A stretch of DNA of 64,000 nt from Streptomyces sp. NBC_00224 (GTDB lineage Bacteria; Actinomycetota; Actinomycetes; Streptomycetales; Streptomycetaceae). The DNA is taken from contig NZ_CP108106.1 in assembly GCF_041435195.1 (NCBI RefSeq), positions 5,743,501 through 5,807,500 on the forward strand, in the 5' to 3' direction. Positions 1-8,216 of this stretch are shown here, piece by piece; within the stretch, counting starts at the first letter, position 1, and each line of letters begins with the position of its first letter. The notes under the pieces are model-generated. The model ran no database searches and was not told the origin of the DNA. It saw only the letters and a list, made by a program, of their open reading frames with translations. The position numbers and the translations under genes were made by a program.

Positions 1-927
1 GCCCTCGCCCGCCCAGCTCGGCAGCATCGCGGCGAGCGTCGTACAGCCCGGGGTGTACGGATAGGTGTCGAGCGTGATGTCCGAACCGGTTTCGAGCGCC
101 CGGTCCAGGAGGGCGAGGAGCTCCGGTGCCCGGCCCTCGTTCACGCCGAAGTTCATCGTGGCGTGGGCCAGATGCAGCGCGCAGCCGGCCGCGCGGGTGA
201 GCTCCATCATCTCCTCGTACGCGCGCAGGGCGCCTGCGCCGTAGGAGCGGTGGTGGGGGCAGTAGTAGCCGCCGTACCGGGCGACGACCTTGCAGAGCTC
301 GGTGAGCTCGGCATCCGGGGCGTACATGCCGGGTGTGTAGGTGAGCCCGGAGGACATCCCGACCGCGCCCTGCTCAAGCCCCTCGGCCACCAACCGCCGC
401 ATCCGGTCCAGCTCTTGGGGCGTCGCCTCGCGGTCCTCCCAGCCCATCGCGTACATCCGCACGGTGCCCTGCGGGACGAGATAGGCGGCGTTGACGGCGA
501 TGCCCCGGCCGTCGAAGCCGTGGTCGAGGCGGTCGAGGTAGCCGCCGACCGTACGCCAGTCGAAGTCGATGTCCGAACCGTCGCCGTTCCAGCCGGTGAT
601 CGCCTTGCGGACCTCGGTGAGGGTGGGGTCGTCGACGGGCGCGTACGAGAGGCCGTCCTGGCCCAGCACTTCCAGGGTGACGCCCTGGGCCGCCTTGGCG
701 CTGTGGTCCGGGTCGCGGAGGAGGGCGAGGTCGGAGTGGGCGTGCATGTCGATGAAGCCGGGGGTCAGGGCTAGGCCTTGGGCGTCGAGGGTGCGGGCGC
801 CGGTCAGGCGCGGCGCGCCCTCGGGGCGTAGCGCGGCGATCCGGCCGTCCCGGATGCCCACGTCGGCCTGGTAGGAGGGCCCGCCGGTGCCGTCTATGAC
901 GAGGGTGTCGCGGATGACGAGGTCCAT
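1..927 (-). CDS. N-acyl-D-amino-acid deacylase (D-aminoacylase), 3' end cut by window
   Basis: Amidohydrolase-superfamily enzyme expected to hydrolyse N-acyl-D-amino acids to the free D-amino acid plus a carboxylate. The visible N-terminal 309 residues show the urease/dihydroorotase-type barrel start (GFIDMHAHSD, with metal-binding H62 and H64), then the CPHHRS and HLAHATMN stretches that supply further metal/substrate contacts in this family. The C-terminal part, about 200 residues in full-length members, lies beyond the window. ATG at 927 is the first start; no strong Shine-Dalgarno precedes it. It lies downstream of the deaminase gene on the same strand, separated by a large palindrome. 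Context with a D-amino-acid deaminase, RidA and IclR supports D-amino acid salvage. Exact substrate is not readable from the sequence. Confidence 0.88.
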   Translation of the reverse strand, partial: MDLVIRDTLVIDGTGGPSYQADVGIRDGRIAALRPEGAPRLTGARTLDAQGLALTPGFIDMHAHSDLALLRDPDHSAKAAQGVTLEVLGQDGLSYAPVDDPTLTEVRKAITGWNGDGSDIDFDWRTVGGYLDRLDHGFDGRGIAVNAAYLVPQGTVRMYAMGWEDREATPQELDRMRRLVAEGLEQGAVGMSSGLTYTPGMYAPDAELTELCKVVARYGGYYCPHHRSYGAGALRAYEEMMELTRAAGCALHLAHATMNFGVNEGRAPELLALLDRALETGSDITLDTYPYTPGCTTLAAMLPSWAGEG

Positions 928-1021
928 GGTCCGGTTTCCGTTCGCGGTGGCTGATGTCGCGGGCGGATCCCCCACCCCGCCCCTTCCCGAAAGCCCTCTG
1001 GCGGGCGGCCGGGTTCATCGT

Positions 1022-1115
1022 CTGCGGACCGTGGGTGGCTGGTCGCGCAGTTCCCCGCGCCCCTAAAGGGTTAGGGGCGCGGGGAACTGCGCGAGCAACC
1101 CTCCACGGTCCGCAG
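1022..1115. repeat. Long imperfect palindrome of the GTTCCCCGCGCCCCT family; probable terminator
   Basis: Arms of about 43 bp begin with CTGCGGACCGTGG at 1022 and end with its complement at 1115. The central part is the GTTCCCCGCGCCCCT core followed by its inverse, with only a few mismatches and an 8-nt loop. It starts directly after the deaminase stop codon (minus strand), so it is likely to end that transcript or to separate it from the D-aminoacylase gene. There is no T-run, as is usual in Streptomyces. Confidence 0.75.
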
Positions 1116-1117
1116 GC

Positions 1118-2389
1118 TCAGAAGTACGTCCGGATGTAGTCCGTCACCGTGCCGTCCGCCTCCACCAGCGGGATCAGCTGCCACTTGTCGAAGCTGGTGC
1201 ACGGGTGGGAGAGGCCGAGGCCCACCCAGTCGCCGACCTCCAGCTCCACGTCAGGGGCGGTGCGCAGCCAGGCGTGCTGGTCGGAGAGGGCGGTGACCTC
1301 GATGCCGGTCGCGGGCCGCTGGACCCCGTCCCGCGCTCCGCGCACCACCTGTGCCTCGGGCAGGTCGAGGTCGTACGCCGCGTCCCGCTTGCCCGCGTTC
1401 ACGAACGCCTGGTCGGGACTGGGCCGGGAGACGACCTGCGCCCACAGGCGGAAGGCGGGGTGCAGGGAGCCCTCTTCCGGGATGCGGTTGAAAGGCGTGA
1501 CCCGTCGGTACTGGCCGTCGTCGTGCGAGACGTACGCGCCCGAGCGCAGCAACTTCAGTACGGGAAGGGAGAGTTCGGGGATCTCGGCGAACACATCGGC
1601 CACCGCGTCGAACCAGGCGCTGCCGCCCGCGCTGACCACGATCTCGTCGAGTCCCGTCCCCGAGAAGCGGCCCGCCTTGTCGAACTCCGAGGCCAGCGCG
1701 GTCAGCCTGCGCAGCCAGGCCGCGACCAGCTCCGGAGAGGCCCCGGGAACCTCGGCCTCGTAACCCGCCACGCCCACCAGGCGCAGGGTGCGGGTGGCGG
1801 CCACCGCGTCGGCGACCGCCGTGCAGTCGGCCTCGGTACGGGCGCCGGTGCGGGCGCCGTCGCCCGCGCCCAGCTCGACGACGACGTCCACCGGGCGGAC
1901 CGCACCGGCGAGCGCCGCGTCCATCAGCTCGACCCCGCGCACCGAGTCCACGTAGCAGATGAACTGGAATTCGGCGTCCCGCGCCAGCTCCCCGGCGATC
2001 CACTTCAGGGCCGCCGCGTCCACCAGCTCGTTGCCGAGGAAGATCCGCCGGGTGCCGAACGCGCGGGCCACGCGCACCTGGTGGGGCACGGCCAGGGTGA
2101 TGCCCCAGGCGCCGTGGTCGAGCTGGCGGGCGAACAGCTCGGGAGCCATCGTGGTCTTGCCGTGCGGGGCGAAGGCGAGGCCGTGCCGGGTCGCGTACGT
2201 CTCCATCAGCGCGAGGTTGTGCTCCAGGCGCTCGGCGGAGAGGGCGAGGACGGGGGTGGTGAAGCCGTCCGTGAACAGGTTCCGGCGCTGGGCCGCCAGC
2301 TCGCCGACGGTCAGGCCGTCGGCGTCCGGGGGCAGCCCCTTGAAGCGGTGGTCGACGCGCTCTTCGGCCAGTCCTGCCAGGAACCCCAT
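1118..2389 (-). CDS. Amino acid deaminase, PLP fold-type III (D-threonine aldolase/D-serine dehydratase-like)
   Basis: A 423-residue pyridoxal-phosphate enzyme of the alanine-racemase-like fold. The N-terminal barrel carries FAPHGKTTMAP, whose lysine is the expected Schiff-base residue. The C-terminal beta domain contains the GLSHPCTSFDKW segment with the His/Cys metal-binding pattern of D-serine dehydratases. The product would be a 2-oxo acid plus ammonia from a D-amino acid, the next step after D-aminoacylase. The open frame extends 26 codons further, but ATG 2389 has a GGAGG sequence 6 nt upstream, and the longer version would place the palindromic operator (2405-2425) inside the gene, so 2389 is preferred. 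It is divergent from the kinase and is probably controlled by the IclR protein encoded at 3669. Confidence 0.82.
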   Translation of the reverse strand: MGFLAGLAEERVDHRFKGLPPDADGLTVGELAAQRRNLFTDGFTTPVLALSAERLEHNLALMETYATRHGLAFAPHGKTTMAPELFARQLDHGAWGITLAVPHQVRVARAFGTRRIFLGNELVDAAALKWIAGELARDAEFQFICYVDSVRGVELMDAALAGAVRPVDVVVELGAGDGARTGARTEADCTAVADAVAATRTLRLVGVAGYEAEVPGASPELVAAWLRRLTALASEFDKAGRFSGTGLDEIVVSAGGSAWFDAVADVFAEIPELSLPVLKLLRSGAYVSHDDGQYRRVTPFNRIPEEGSLHPAFRLWAQVVSRPSPDQAFVNAGKRDAAYDLDLPEAQVVRGARDGVQRPATGIEVTALSDQHAWLRTAPDVELEVGDWVGLGLSHPCTSFDKWQLIPLVEADGTVTDYIRTYF

Positions 2390-2404
2390 GGAAGCCTCCG
2401 TGAT

Positions 2405-2425
2405 GCGTTGCATCATGTGCAACGC
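2405..2425. promoter_or_regulatory. Palindromic operator, probably for the IclR regulator
   Basis: Perfect 8-bp arms GCGTTGCA and TGCAACGC flank the 5-bp spacer TCATG, in the intergenic region between the divergent deaminase and kinase genes. A further half-site GTTGCG follows at 2429. The size and symmetry suit a winged-helix dimer such as the IclR protein encoded two genes away. The link to that protein is inference. Confidence 0.6.
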
Positions 2426-2523
2426 CCGTTGCGTGTATCGCTTGCTGCTGTCTAACATCCGGGCCAACGCCGGGTCAATGGTGCACCGGTTCGTCGGTTC
2501 GACGGTGCGAGGAGTGAGGGCGC

Positions 2524-3672
2524 GTGGTGGATGTGGATGTCGTCTGTCTCGGAGAGTCCATGGTCACCTTCCTGCCGTCCCGGCCCGGGCGCCTCGCCGA
2601 CGTACCGTCCTTCGCCCGGGGGATCGGCGGCGCCGAATCCAACGTGGCGTGCGCGCTGGCGGCCGCCGGGCACACGGTGAAGTGGGTCAGCCGGGTGGGG
2701 GCGGACGGCTTCGGGGACCACCTGGTCGAGGCGGTTGGCGCGTACGGGGTGGACACCTCGGGGGTGCAACGCGACTCCCGTCGCCCCACCGGCGTCTACT
2801 TCCGCACCGCCGACGACCGGGCCGCCGGGACGCACGAGGTCGTCTACTACCGGGCCGGTTCGGCCGCCTCCGCCATGTCGGTGGCGAATGTGCCGTGGGG
2901 CGAGGTGTGGGCGGGGCGGGTGCTGCATCTGTCCGGGATCACGGCGGCGTTGTCTGCCGGCTGCCTGGAGCTGATGCGGTCTCTGCTGGAGCGTCGGGCC
3001 GGGCGGCCGTTGGTGTCGTTCGACGTCAACCACCGGTCGGGGCTGTGGCGTTCGGGGTCCGATCCCCGTGTGTCGCTGGAGCTGGCGCGGGGGGCGGACG
3101 TGGTGTTCGTGGGGGAGGACGAGGCGGAGGAGGCGTGGGGGGTGCGGGGGCCTTCGGCGATCCGGGAAGCGCTGCCGGAGCCGGGGGTGGTGGTGGTCAA
3201 GGGGGGTGCGCGGGGGGTGACCGTGTTCGAGTCCCCCGCTGCGGACCGTGGCGGGTTGCTCGCGCCCACGCGGCGGAGCCGCAAATGTCACAGCCCCGCG
3301 CCCCTAGGAGGGCCCTCCGGGCCCATTGGGGGGCGCGGGGAACTGCGCGCTCAGCCCCCACCGGCGGACGGTCGGACGACAAGCGTGATCACCGTTCCCG
3401 CACCCCGCGTGGACGTCGTCGCGACGGTCGGCGCCGGGGACGCCTTCGCCGCCGGGTTCCTGCACGGCACCCTGCGAGGGCTGCCCGTGCGGGAGCGGGC
3501 CCGCCACGGGCACCTCATGGCCGCCGCCGCGCTCACCGTGCCCGGTGACCACACGGCCCCGCCGTCCCGCGCGCACGCCGACCGGCTTGCCGCCCTGGAC
3601 GACGACGCCTGGGGGAGACTTCGTCTCGGCCCCGGGTGGACGGGGGAGGAGCAGGAGGTACGTACGTCATGA
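2524..3672 (+). CDS. PfkB-family carbohydrate kinase (2-keto-3-deoxygluconate kinase-like) with an in-frame repeat insertion
   Basis: Ribokinase-fold sugar kinase. The N-terminus CLGESMVTF and the substrate loop GGAESNVACAL are typical, as is the C-terminal anion hole and catalytic base GAGDAFAAGF (D306). The relationship to KDG kinases plus the neighbouring GntP permease suggests phosphorylation of a 2-keto-3-deoxy sugar acid. It is 382 residues long, against the usual 310-330. The excess is a 45-50 residue block (about residues 238-283) encoded by a palindromic intergenic-type repeat, inserted between a strand ending VTVFE and the strand VITVPAPRVD. The frame is kept, so the gene may be functional. 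GTG 2524 follows a GAGTGAGGG sequence; GTG 2527 is possible. It overlaps the IclR gene by 4 nt (ATGA). Confidence 0.85.
   Translation: MVDVDVVCLGESMVTFLPSRPGRLADVPSFARGIGGAESNVACALAAAGHTVKWVSRVGADGFGDHLVEAVGAYGVDTSGVQRDSRRPTGVYFRTADDRAAGTHEVVYYRAGSAASAMSVANVPWGEVWAGRVLHLSGITAALSAGCLELMRSLLERRAGRPLVSFDVNHRSGLWRSGSDPRVSLELARGADVVFVGEDEAEEAWGVRGPSAIREALPEPGVVVVKGGARGVTVFESPAADRGGLLAPTRRSRKCHSPAPLGGPSGPIGGRGELRAQPPPADGRTTSVITVPAPRVDVVATVGAGDAFAAGFLHGTLRGLPVRERARHGHLMAAAALTVPGDHTAPPSRAHADRLAALDDDAWGRLRLGPGWTGEEQEVRTS
3238..3371. repeat. Copy of the GTTCCCCGCGCCCC palindrome family inside the kinase gene
   Basis: The left part (GCTGCGGACCGTGGCGGGTT) matches the outer arm of the palindrome at 1022-1115. 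The right part (GGCGCGGGGAACTGCGCGCT and on into CAGCCCCCACCGGC) is identical over about 35 bp to the repeat at 56427-56462. The centre holds a second hairpin, AGGGCCCTCCGGGCCC. This repeat otherwise occurs only between genes in the window. Here it adds codons without a stop or frameshift. Confidence 0.85.
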
Positions 3673-4469
3673 GCCAGACCGTCGACCGGGCGTTGAGCAT
3701 CCTGCCGCTGCTCGCGCAGGGCCCCGCCGACCTCGGTCAGGTCGCCGAGCGGCTCGGGGTGCACAAGTCGACCGCCCTGCGGCTCCTGCGCACCCTGCAC
3801 GAGCACGGCCTCGTCTACCGCCAGGAGGACCAGCGCTACCGCCTCGGCGCCCGCCTCTTCGCGCTCGCCCAGGAGGCCGTCGAGAACCTCGACGTACGGG
3901 AGATCGCGCACCCCCACCTCGTCGCGCTCAACGAGCGGATCGGACACACCGTCCACCTCGCCGTGTACGAGGACGGCGAGGTGCTGTACATCGACAAGGT
4001 GGAGAGCCGCTACCCGGTGCGGATGTACTCCCGGGTCGGCAAGCCCGTCGCCATCACCGTCGCCGCCGTCGCCAAGCTGCTCCTCGCCGACCTGCCCGAC
4101 GCCGAGCGCCGCGCGGTGGCCGACAAGCTCGACTACCCCATGTACACGCCCCGTTCGACGCCGAACGCCCCCGCGTTCCTCAAGGAGCTCGCGGCCGTAC
4201 GCGAACAGGGCTGGGCCACCGACCTCGGCGGCCACGAGGAGTCCATCAACTGCGTGGGCGCGCCCGTGCGCGGCACCGACGGCCGCGTCGTCGCCGCGAT
4301 GTCCGTCTCCGCCCCCAACGTCGTCGTCACCGCCGAGGAACTCCTCGGCCTCCTCCCGCTGGTGCGCCGCACCGCGGACGCCATCACCCGGGAGTACTCA
4401 GGCAACATCGCCGACACCCCTGACACCCCTGACATCCCTGACACCCCTGACAAGGAAGGCCGTTCATGA
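3669..4469 (+). CDS. IclR-family transcriptional regulator
   Basis: A 266-residue repressor or activator. An N-terminal winged helix-turn-helix (residues about 3-65, with QVAERLGVHKSTALRLLRTL as the recognition helix region) is followed by a GAF-like effector domain that carries the family motif YIDKVES and the terminal NCVGAPV sequence. ATG 3669 overlaps the kinase stop (ATGA) and follows an AGGAGG site at about 3653. It most likely controls the flanking D-amino-acid/keto-sugar genes through the palindrome at 2405. The C-terminus is odd: a 9-bp tandem repeat (4413-4451) encodes a DTP/DIP repeat after the domain ends. It overlaps ridA by 4 nt. Confidence 0.92.
   Translation: MSQTVDRALSILPLLAQGPADLGQVAERLGVHKSTALRLLRTLHEHGLVYRQEDQRYRLGARLFALAQEAVENLDVREIAHPHLVALNERIGHTVHLAVYEDGEVLYIDKVESRYPVRMYSRVGKPVAITVAAVAKLLLADLPDAERRAVADKLDYPMYTPRSTPNAPAFLKELAAVREQGWATDLGGHEESINCVGAPVRGTDGRVVAAMSVSAPNVVVTAEELLGLLPLVRRTADAITREYSGNIADTPDTPDIPDTPDKEGRS
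4413..4451 (+). repeat. 9-bp tandem repeat GACACCCCT in the 3' end of the IclR gene
   Basis: Four consecutive units of GACACCCCT, the third differing at one base (GACATCCCT), plus a partial fifth. The unit is a multiple of three, so copy-number change would lengthen or shorten the Asp-Thr-Pro tail without a frameshift. Confidence 0.85.
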
Positions 4470-4879
4470 CCGAGAAGGTCGCCATCACCCCCGCCACCCA
4501 CACCACCCCGCCCGCCAAGTTCTCGCACGGCGTGCGCAAGGGCAACATCCTCCAGGTCGCGGGCCAGGTCGGGTTCCTGCCCGCCGAGGAGGGCAAGCCG
4601 CCCACGACCGCGGGCCCCACCCTGCGCGAGCAGACCCTCCAGACCTTCGCCAACGTCAAGGCGATCCTGGAGGAGGGCGGCGCCACCTGGGACGACGTGA
4701 TGATGATGCGCGTCTACCTCACCGACGTCGGCCACTTCGCCGAGATGAACGAGATCTACAACGCCTACTTCGAGGAGCAGGGCCTCAAAGCCCCCGCCTC
4801 GGCGCGTACGACCGTGTACGTGGGCCTGCCCAAGGGCCTGCTCATCGAGATCGACGCGCTGGCCGTGTTGGACGCCTGA
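4466..4879 (+). CDS. RidA-family enamine/imine deaminase
   Basis: A 137-residue Rid protein (YjgF/YER057c/UK114 fold). It carries the conserved arginine in PASARTTVYVG that binds the carboxylate of the 2-aminoacrylate-type substrate, and the C-terminal IEIDALAVL strand. Its family role is hydrolysis of reactive enamine/imine intermediates released by PLP-dependent deaminases. That fits the fold-type III deaminase next door, which would release such species from D-amino acids. ATG 4466 overlaps the IclR stop by 4 nt, and AAGGAAGG precedes it. A cytosolic trimer is expected for the family. Confidence 0.92.
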   Translation: MTEKVAITPATHTTPPAKFSHGVRKGNILQVAGQVGFLPAEEGKPPTTAGPTLREQTLQTFANVKAILEEGGATWDDVMMMRVYLTDVGHFAEMNEIYNAYFEEQGLKAPASARTTVYVGLPKGLLIEIDALAVLDA

Positions 4880-4999
4880 TCCCTTGCCCTTAGTACGACC
4901 GCTCCACAGGCCGCACGGAGTGGCGCCCCGGACCGCCGGGGCGCCGCCCCGCGGTCCCCCACGCCCTGGAACAGCCCTGCCAGCCACCGGAGTGCCCGC

Positions 5000-6475
5000 A
5001 TGTCGTTCCCGCTCGCCCCCGTGCCCCCTCCGCCCCCGCCGCACACCGGCGGGATCCTCCCCCTCGTCGGCGGCACGACCGGTCTGCTGACCGTCGCGGC
5101 CCTGGGCATAGCCCTCCTCCTGTACTTGATCATCAAGGTCCGGCTCCAGCCGTTCGTCGCACTCCTCGCCGTCTCCATAGCCGTCGGCCTGGGCGCCGGC
5201 CTCTCCGTCACCGAACTCTTCGGCACGGTCCAGAAGTCCGCCGCCGTCTCTACGGTCGAGTCCGGCATGGGCGGCATCCTCGGGCACGTCGCGATCATCA
5301 TCGGGCTCGGGACGATGCTGGGCGCGATCCTCGAAGTCAGCGGCGGCGCCGAGGTGTTGAGCGCCCGTCTGCTGGCCTTGTTCGGGGAGGAGCGCGCCCC
5401 CCTCGCGATGGGCCTGACCGGCCTGGTCTTCGGCATCCCCGTCTTCTTCGACGTGGGCATCTTCGTCCTGGCGCCGATCGTGTACGCGGCCGCCAAACGC
5501 TCCGGCAAGTCGATCCTGCTCTACGCGATGCCGCTGCTGGCCGGCCTCTCCATGACCCACGCCTTCCTGCCGCCGCACCCCGGGCCGGTGGCCGCCGCCG
5601 GGCTGTTCCACGTCTCGCTCGGCTGGGTGATCCTGATGGGCGCGGTCGTCGGCCTCCCGTCGGTGCTGGCAGCCTGGGCGTACGCCGCGTGGATCGGCAA
5701 GCGGATCTTCGTCGAGGTGCCGCAGGACATGGTGGAGGCGGCCGAGGAGGCGAAGGCGGCGGTGGCGGCCGAGCAGTCGGCGGCGGGGGTCGCTCCGCAG
5801 GAGAAGCCGGTCGCGCTCGCGACGGTCCTGGCGATCATCGGCACGCCGCTGCTCCTGATCCTGTCGGCGACGTTCTCGTCCATCGCCCTGGACCCGTCCC
5901 GTGGCCGCTCGGTGATCGAGTTCTTCGGCAACCCGTTCGTGGCGCTGACGATCGCGCTCGTCCTGGCCTACTACCTGCTCGGCATCCGGCGCGGCTGGTC
6001 CCGCAAGTCCCTGGAGACGGTGTCGACGGCCTCCCTCAAGCCGGTGGGCAACATCCTGCTGGTGGTGGGTGCGGGAGGAGTCTTCGGCGCGGTCCTGAAG
6101 GCGTCCGGGATCGCGGACGCGCTGGCGAAGACCTTCCACGACGTCGGCCTGCCGGTCATCGTGCTGGCCTGGCTGATCTCGGTGGCCCTGCGGGTCGCCC
6201 AGGGCTCGGCGACGGTCGCGATCGTCACGACGGCGGGCATCGTGGTCCCCCTGGTCGAGGGCGCCGACTACTCCCAGGCCCACCTCGCCCTCATCATCAT
6301 GGCGATCTCGGCGGGCTCGATCTTCGCGTCCCACGTCAACGACGGGGGCTTCTGGATGGTGTCGAAGTACTTCGGGATCACGGAACGGGACACGTTGAAG
6401 TCGTGGACGGTGCTGGAGACGGTGCTGTCTGTGGTGGGGTTCGGGGTGGCGGCGCTGCTGAGCTTGGTGATTTAG
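5000..6475 (+). CDS. GntP-family permease (gluconate/keto-acid:H+ symporter)
   Basis: A 491-residue integral membrane protein with about 12-14 hydrophobic segments. Family sequences are visible: GTMLGAILEVSGGAEVLS, GIPVFFDVGIFVLAP, a loop with THAFLPPHPGPVAAAG, and near the end SATVAIVTTAGIV and SHVNDGGFWMVSKYFG. GntP members import gluconate, related sugar acids, or D-serine (DsdX). With the D-aminoacylase/deaminase and KDG-kinase-like genes alongside, either class of substrate is possible. It lies 120 bp behind ridA; no terminator is obvious in the gap, so co-transcription is likely. Confidence 0.92.
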   Translation: MSFPLAPVPPPPPPHTGGILPLVGGTTGLLTVAALGIALLLYLIIKVRLQPFVALLAVSIAVGLGAGLSVTELFGTVQKSAAVSTVESGMGGILGHVAIIIGLGTMLGAILEVSGGAEVLSARLLALFGEERAPLAMGLTGLVFGIPVFFDVGIFVLAPIVYAAAKRSGKSILLYAMPLLAGLSMTHAFLPPHPGPVAAAGLFHVSLGWVILMGAVVGLPSVLAAWAYAAWIGKRIFVEVPQDMVEAAEEAKAAVAAEQSAAGVAPQEKPVALATVLAIIGTPLLLILSATFSSIALDPSRGRSVIEFFGNPFVALTIALVLAYYLLGIRRGWSRKSLETVSTASLKPVGNILLVVGAGGVFGAVLKASGIADALAKTFHDVGLPVIVLAWLISVALRVAQGSATVAIVTTAGIVVPLVEGADYSQAHLALIIMAISAGSIFASHVNDGGFWMVSKYFGITERDTLKSWTVLETVLSVVGFGVAALLSLVI

Positions 6476-6860
6476 CCCCCCACCCCGCCCGTTCCCTTAA
6501 CCCTCCGGGGGTGGGTGGGGGCTGAGGCTCGCTTCCCGGGGCTGCGCCCCGGACCCCGTGTTCGTCTGCGGGTTCGGTGGGGGCTGGTCGCGCAGTTCCC
6601 CGCGCCCCCTAAAGGCACCTCCAGCCCCGGCGGCACGAAAATCAGCCCCTCCGGCGCGCAAGGAGCAGGGCCCGGGTAACTCCAGCCTCTCCGGCGTTTG
6701 AGGAGCGGGGTCCGGGGCGGAGCCCCGAAAGCGGGGTGCAGGGGCCGCAGGCCCCGCGACGGGGGTCCGGGGGCGTAGCCCCCGGGAGACCACCCTCGCC
6801 CCCCACCCACCCCCGGAGGGTCTAGGTGAAGGGGCGGGGTGGGGGACCATCCGTCGGGCG
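6476..6860. repeat. Gene-free 385-bp block made of two repeat modules in inverted arrangement
   Basis: No credible gene. The left end (CCCCACCCCGCCCGTTCCCT then CTCCGGGGGTGGGTGGGGG) and the right end (near 6800-6845) are inverted copies of each other. Between them are the GTTCCCCGCGCCCC core (about 6596-6612) and a second module, CTCCGGCGTTTGAGGAGCGG, followed by short stems GGGGTCCGGGGCGGAGCCCC and GGGGGTCCGGGGGCGTAGCC. The same modules recur at 43720-43925 and 56250-56470. The block lies between the convergent GntP and carboxypeptidase genes, where a bidirectional terminator would be expected. Confidence 0.8.
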
Positions 6861-8216
6861 TCAACCCGTGCAGTACTGCTGCTCCTTACCGATCGACCGG
6901 TACATGCAGTCCGCGTTCTCCAGCAACTGCAACACCGCGTCCTTGTTCCGCGAAGTCTCCCGCTCGATCACCTCGTCCGGCGGATAGAACCCGCCACCCG
7001 CCCCCGACTCACCCGGGTACATCTCGAACGTGAAGTCGAAGATCTTCTGCGTGCCCCACAGGAAGTCGTCGATCGTGCCGTCCGTGATGTACAGGTCGCT
7101 GGACTGCTCCGGCGTGTACCCGTTGGACGCCGCCATCTTGCCGCCCACGGCGGCGAACGCGTCGTGGTCGTCCTTCGTCAGCCCCGGCGCCGTGTCGTTG
7201 TACGTGTAGCCGAACGGCCACAGCACCAGCTCGCTGTACGTGTGGAAGTCGATCCCCGCCTTGATCTGCTGCTTTCCGCCCACCACCCGGCTGCGGGCGA
7301 AGTCGGAGACGACCTTCACCTCGGGCGCGGACTCGGCGGCCGTGCCGCGGTACGTCTCGGAGCCCTTGCTGGAGGAGGAGCCGCCGCAGCAGCCCCACTT
7401 GTAGTTCCAGTTGCGGTTCAGGTCCGTACCGACGTACGAGGAACCGGAGTTGGGCTGGCGGTTCTTGCGCCACGAGCGGTAGGAGCCGGTCGCGATGTCG
7501 TACTCGCCGCCGTCCGGGTTGAGGTCCGGCACGATCCAGATCTCGCGGTTGTTCACCATGTTGGTGATCCGCGCGTCCTTGCCGTAGCCCGCCCCGAACT
7601 CGCGCAGCAGGTACAGCGCCATCTCCACCGTCAGGTGCTCGCGCGCGTGCTGGTGGAAGGTGAGCAGCACCTCCGGCTCGTTCTCGTCCGTCGCCACGTT
7701 GTCGCTGACCTTGATCGCGACGATGTCCCGGCCCTGGTACGACTTGCCGATCACGCGCTTGCTCATGATCGAGGGGTAGGCCGCGAGCCGCTGGTCGATC
7801 TCCGTCGTCGTCTCCGTGTAGTTGTGGTACCTGGAGTCCGCCTGCGGGAAGTCGAAGGGCTGGGGCGCCGCGCCGTTCGTACGGGCCGGAGGGCCGGGCA
7901 GGGCCTTCAGCGCGTAGCCCAGCGTGCGCAGGTTCTTCGCCTGCGCCGCGTCCGCGCTGACCACGACGGTGTGCTCGTGCACCTCGTCGATGGCCACCCC
8001 GGTCGCCGCGATGGCGGTGCGCGCGGCGGGGGTGGCCGGGCCGTGGATCTCGTACTGGGTGGTGGCCTCGTCGGCGACCACGTCCGCGCGTTCGCGGGGT
8101 GACGGCGCCGGGGAGGCGGTGGCGTGGGCGGTCAGGGGCGCGGCCAGGGCCATCGCGAGGAGGGCCGCTAGGCCCGCCGAGCGTCTGGCGGCGCGCGGGC
8201 ACGTACGGAGTCGCAT
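6861..8216 (-). CDS. Secreted zinc carboxypeptidase, peptidase family M14
   Basis: A 451-residue protein with a signal peptide (basic [12 protein letters not shown], then a hydrophobic core, cleavage near AHA at about residue 31) and a pro-region to about residue 125. The carboxypeptidase A/T domain shows zinc ligands H190 and E193 in FHQHAREH, a third ligand in GIDFHTYSE, the substrate-binding DLNRNW, and the catalytic glutamate in [10 protein letters not shown]. It should trim C-terminal residues from extracellular peptides. ATG 8216 is chosen over an upstream in-frame ATG because CAGGAGAATTC lies directly before it and the signal peptide begins there. Two TTGACG hexamers (8332, 8378) could be -35 elements. 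Confidence 0.95.
   Translation of the reverse strand: MRLRTCPRAARRSAGLAALLAMALAAPLTAHATASPAPSPRERADVVADEATTQYEIHGPATPAARTAIAATGVAIDEVHEHTVVVSADAAQAKNLRTLGYALKALPGPPARTNGAAPQPFDFPQADSRYHNYTETTTEIDQRLAAYPSIMSKRVIGKSYQGRDIVAIKVSDNVATDENEPEVLLTFHQHAREHLTVEMALYLLREFGAGYGKDARITNMVNNREIWIVPDLNPDGGEYDIATGSYRSWRKNRQPNSGSSYVGTDLNRNWNYKWGCCGGSSSSKGSETYRGTAAESAPEVKVVSDFARSRVVGGKQQIKAGIDFHTYSELVLWPFGYTYNDTAPGLTKDDHDAFAAVGGKMAASNGYTPEQSSDLYITDGTIDDFLWGTQKIFDFTFEMYPGESGAGGGFYPPDEVIERETSRNKDAVLQLLENADCMYRSIGKEQQYCTG

Noticed and set aside
2390..2467. Longer N-terminus for the deaminase gene
   Set aside because: It would place the palindromic operator inside the gene and lacks a ribosome site; ATG 2389 has GGAGG at proper spacing.
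3224..3400. Frameshift or pseudogene in the PfkB kinase
   Set aside because: The frame is open from start to stop and resumes normal family sequence after the insertion. An in-frame insertion explains the anomaly.
4133..6334. Very long open frame antisense to IclR, ridA and the GntP gene
   Set aside because: Composition is dominated by Arg, Asp, Gly and Gln/His blocks, as expected from a GC-rich sequence read against the coding frame. The plus-strand proteins match known families in full.
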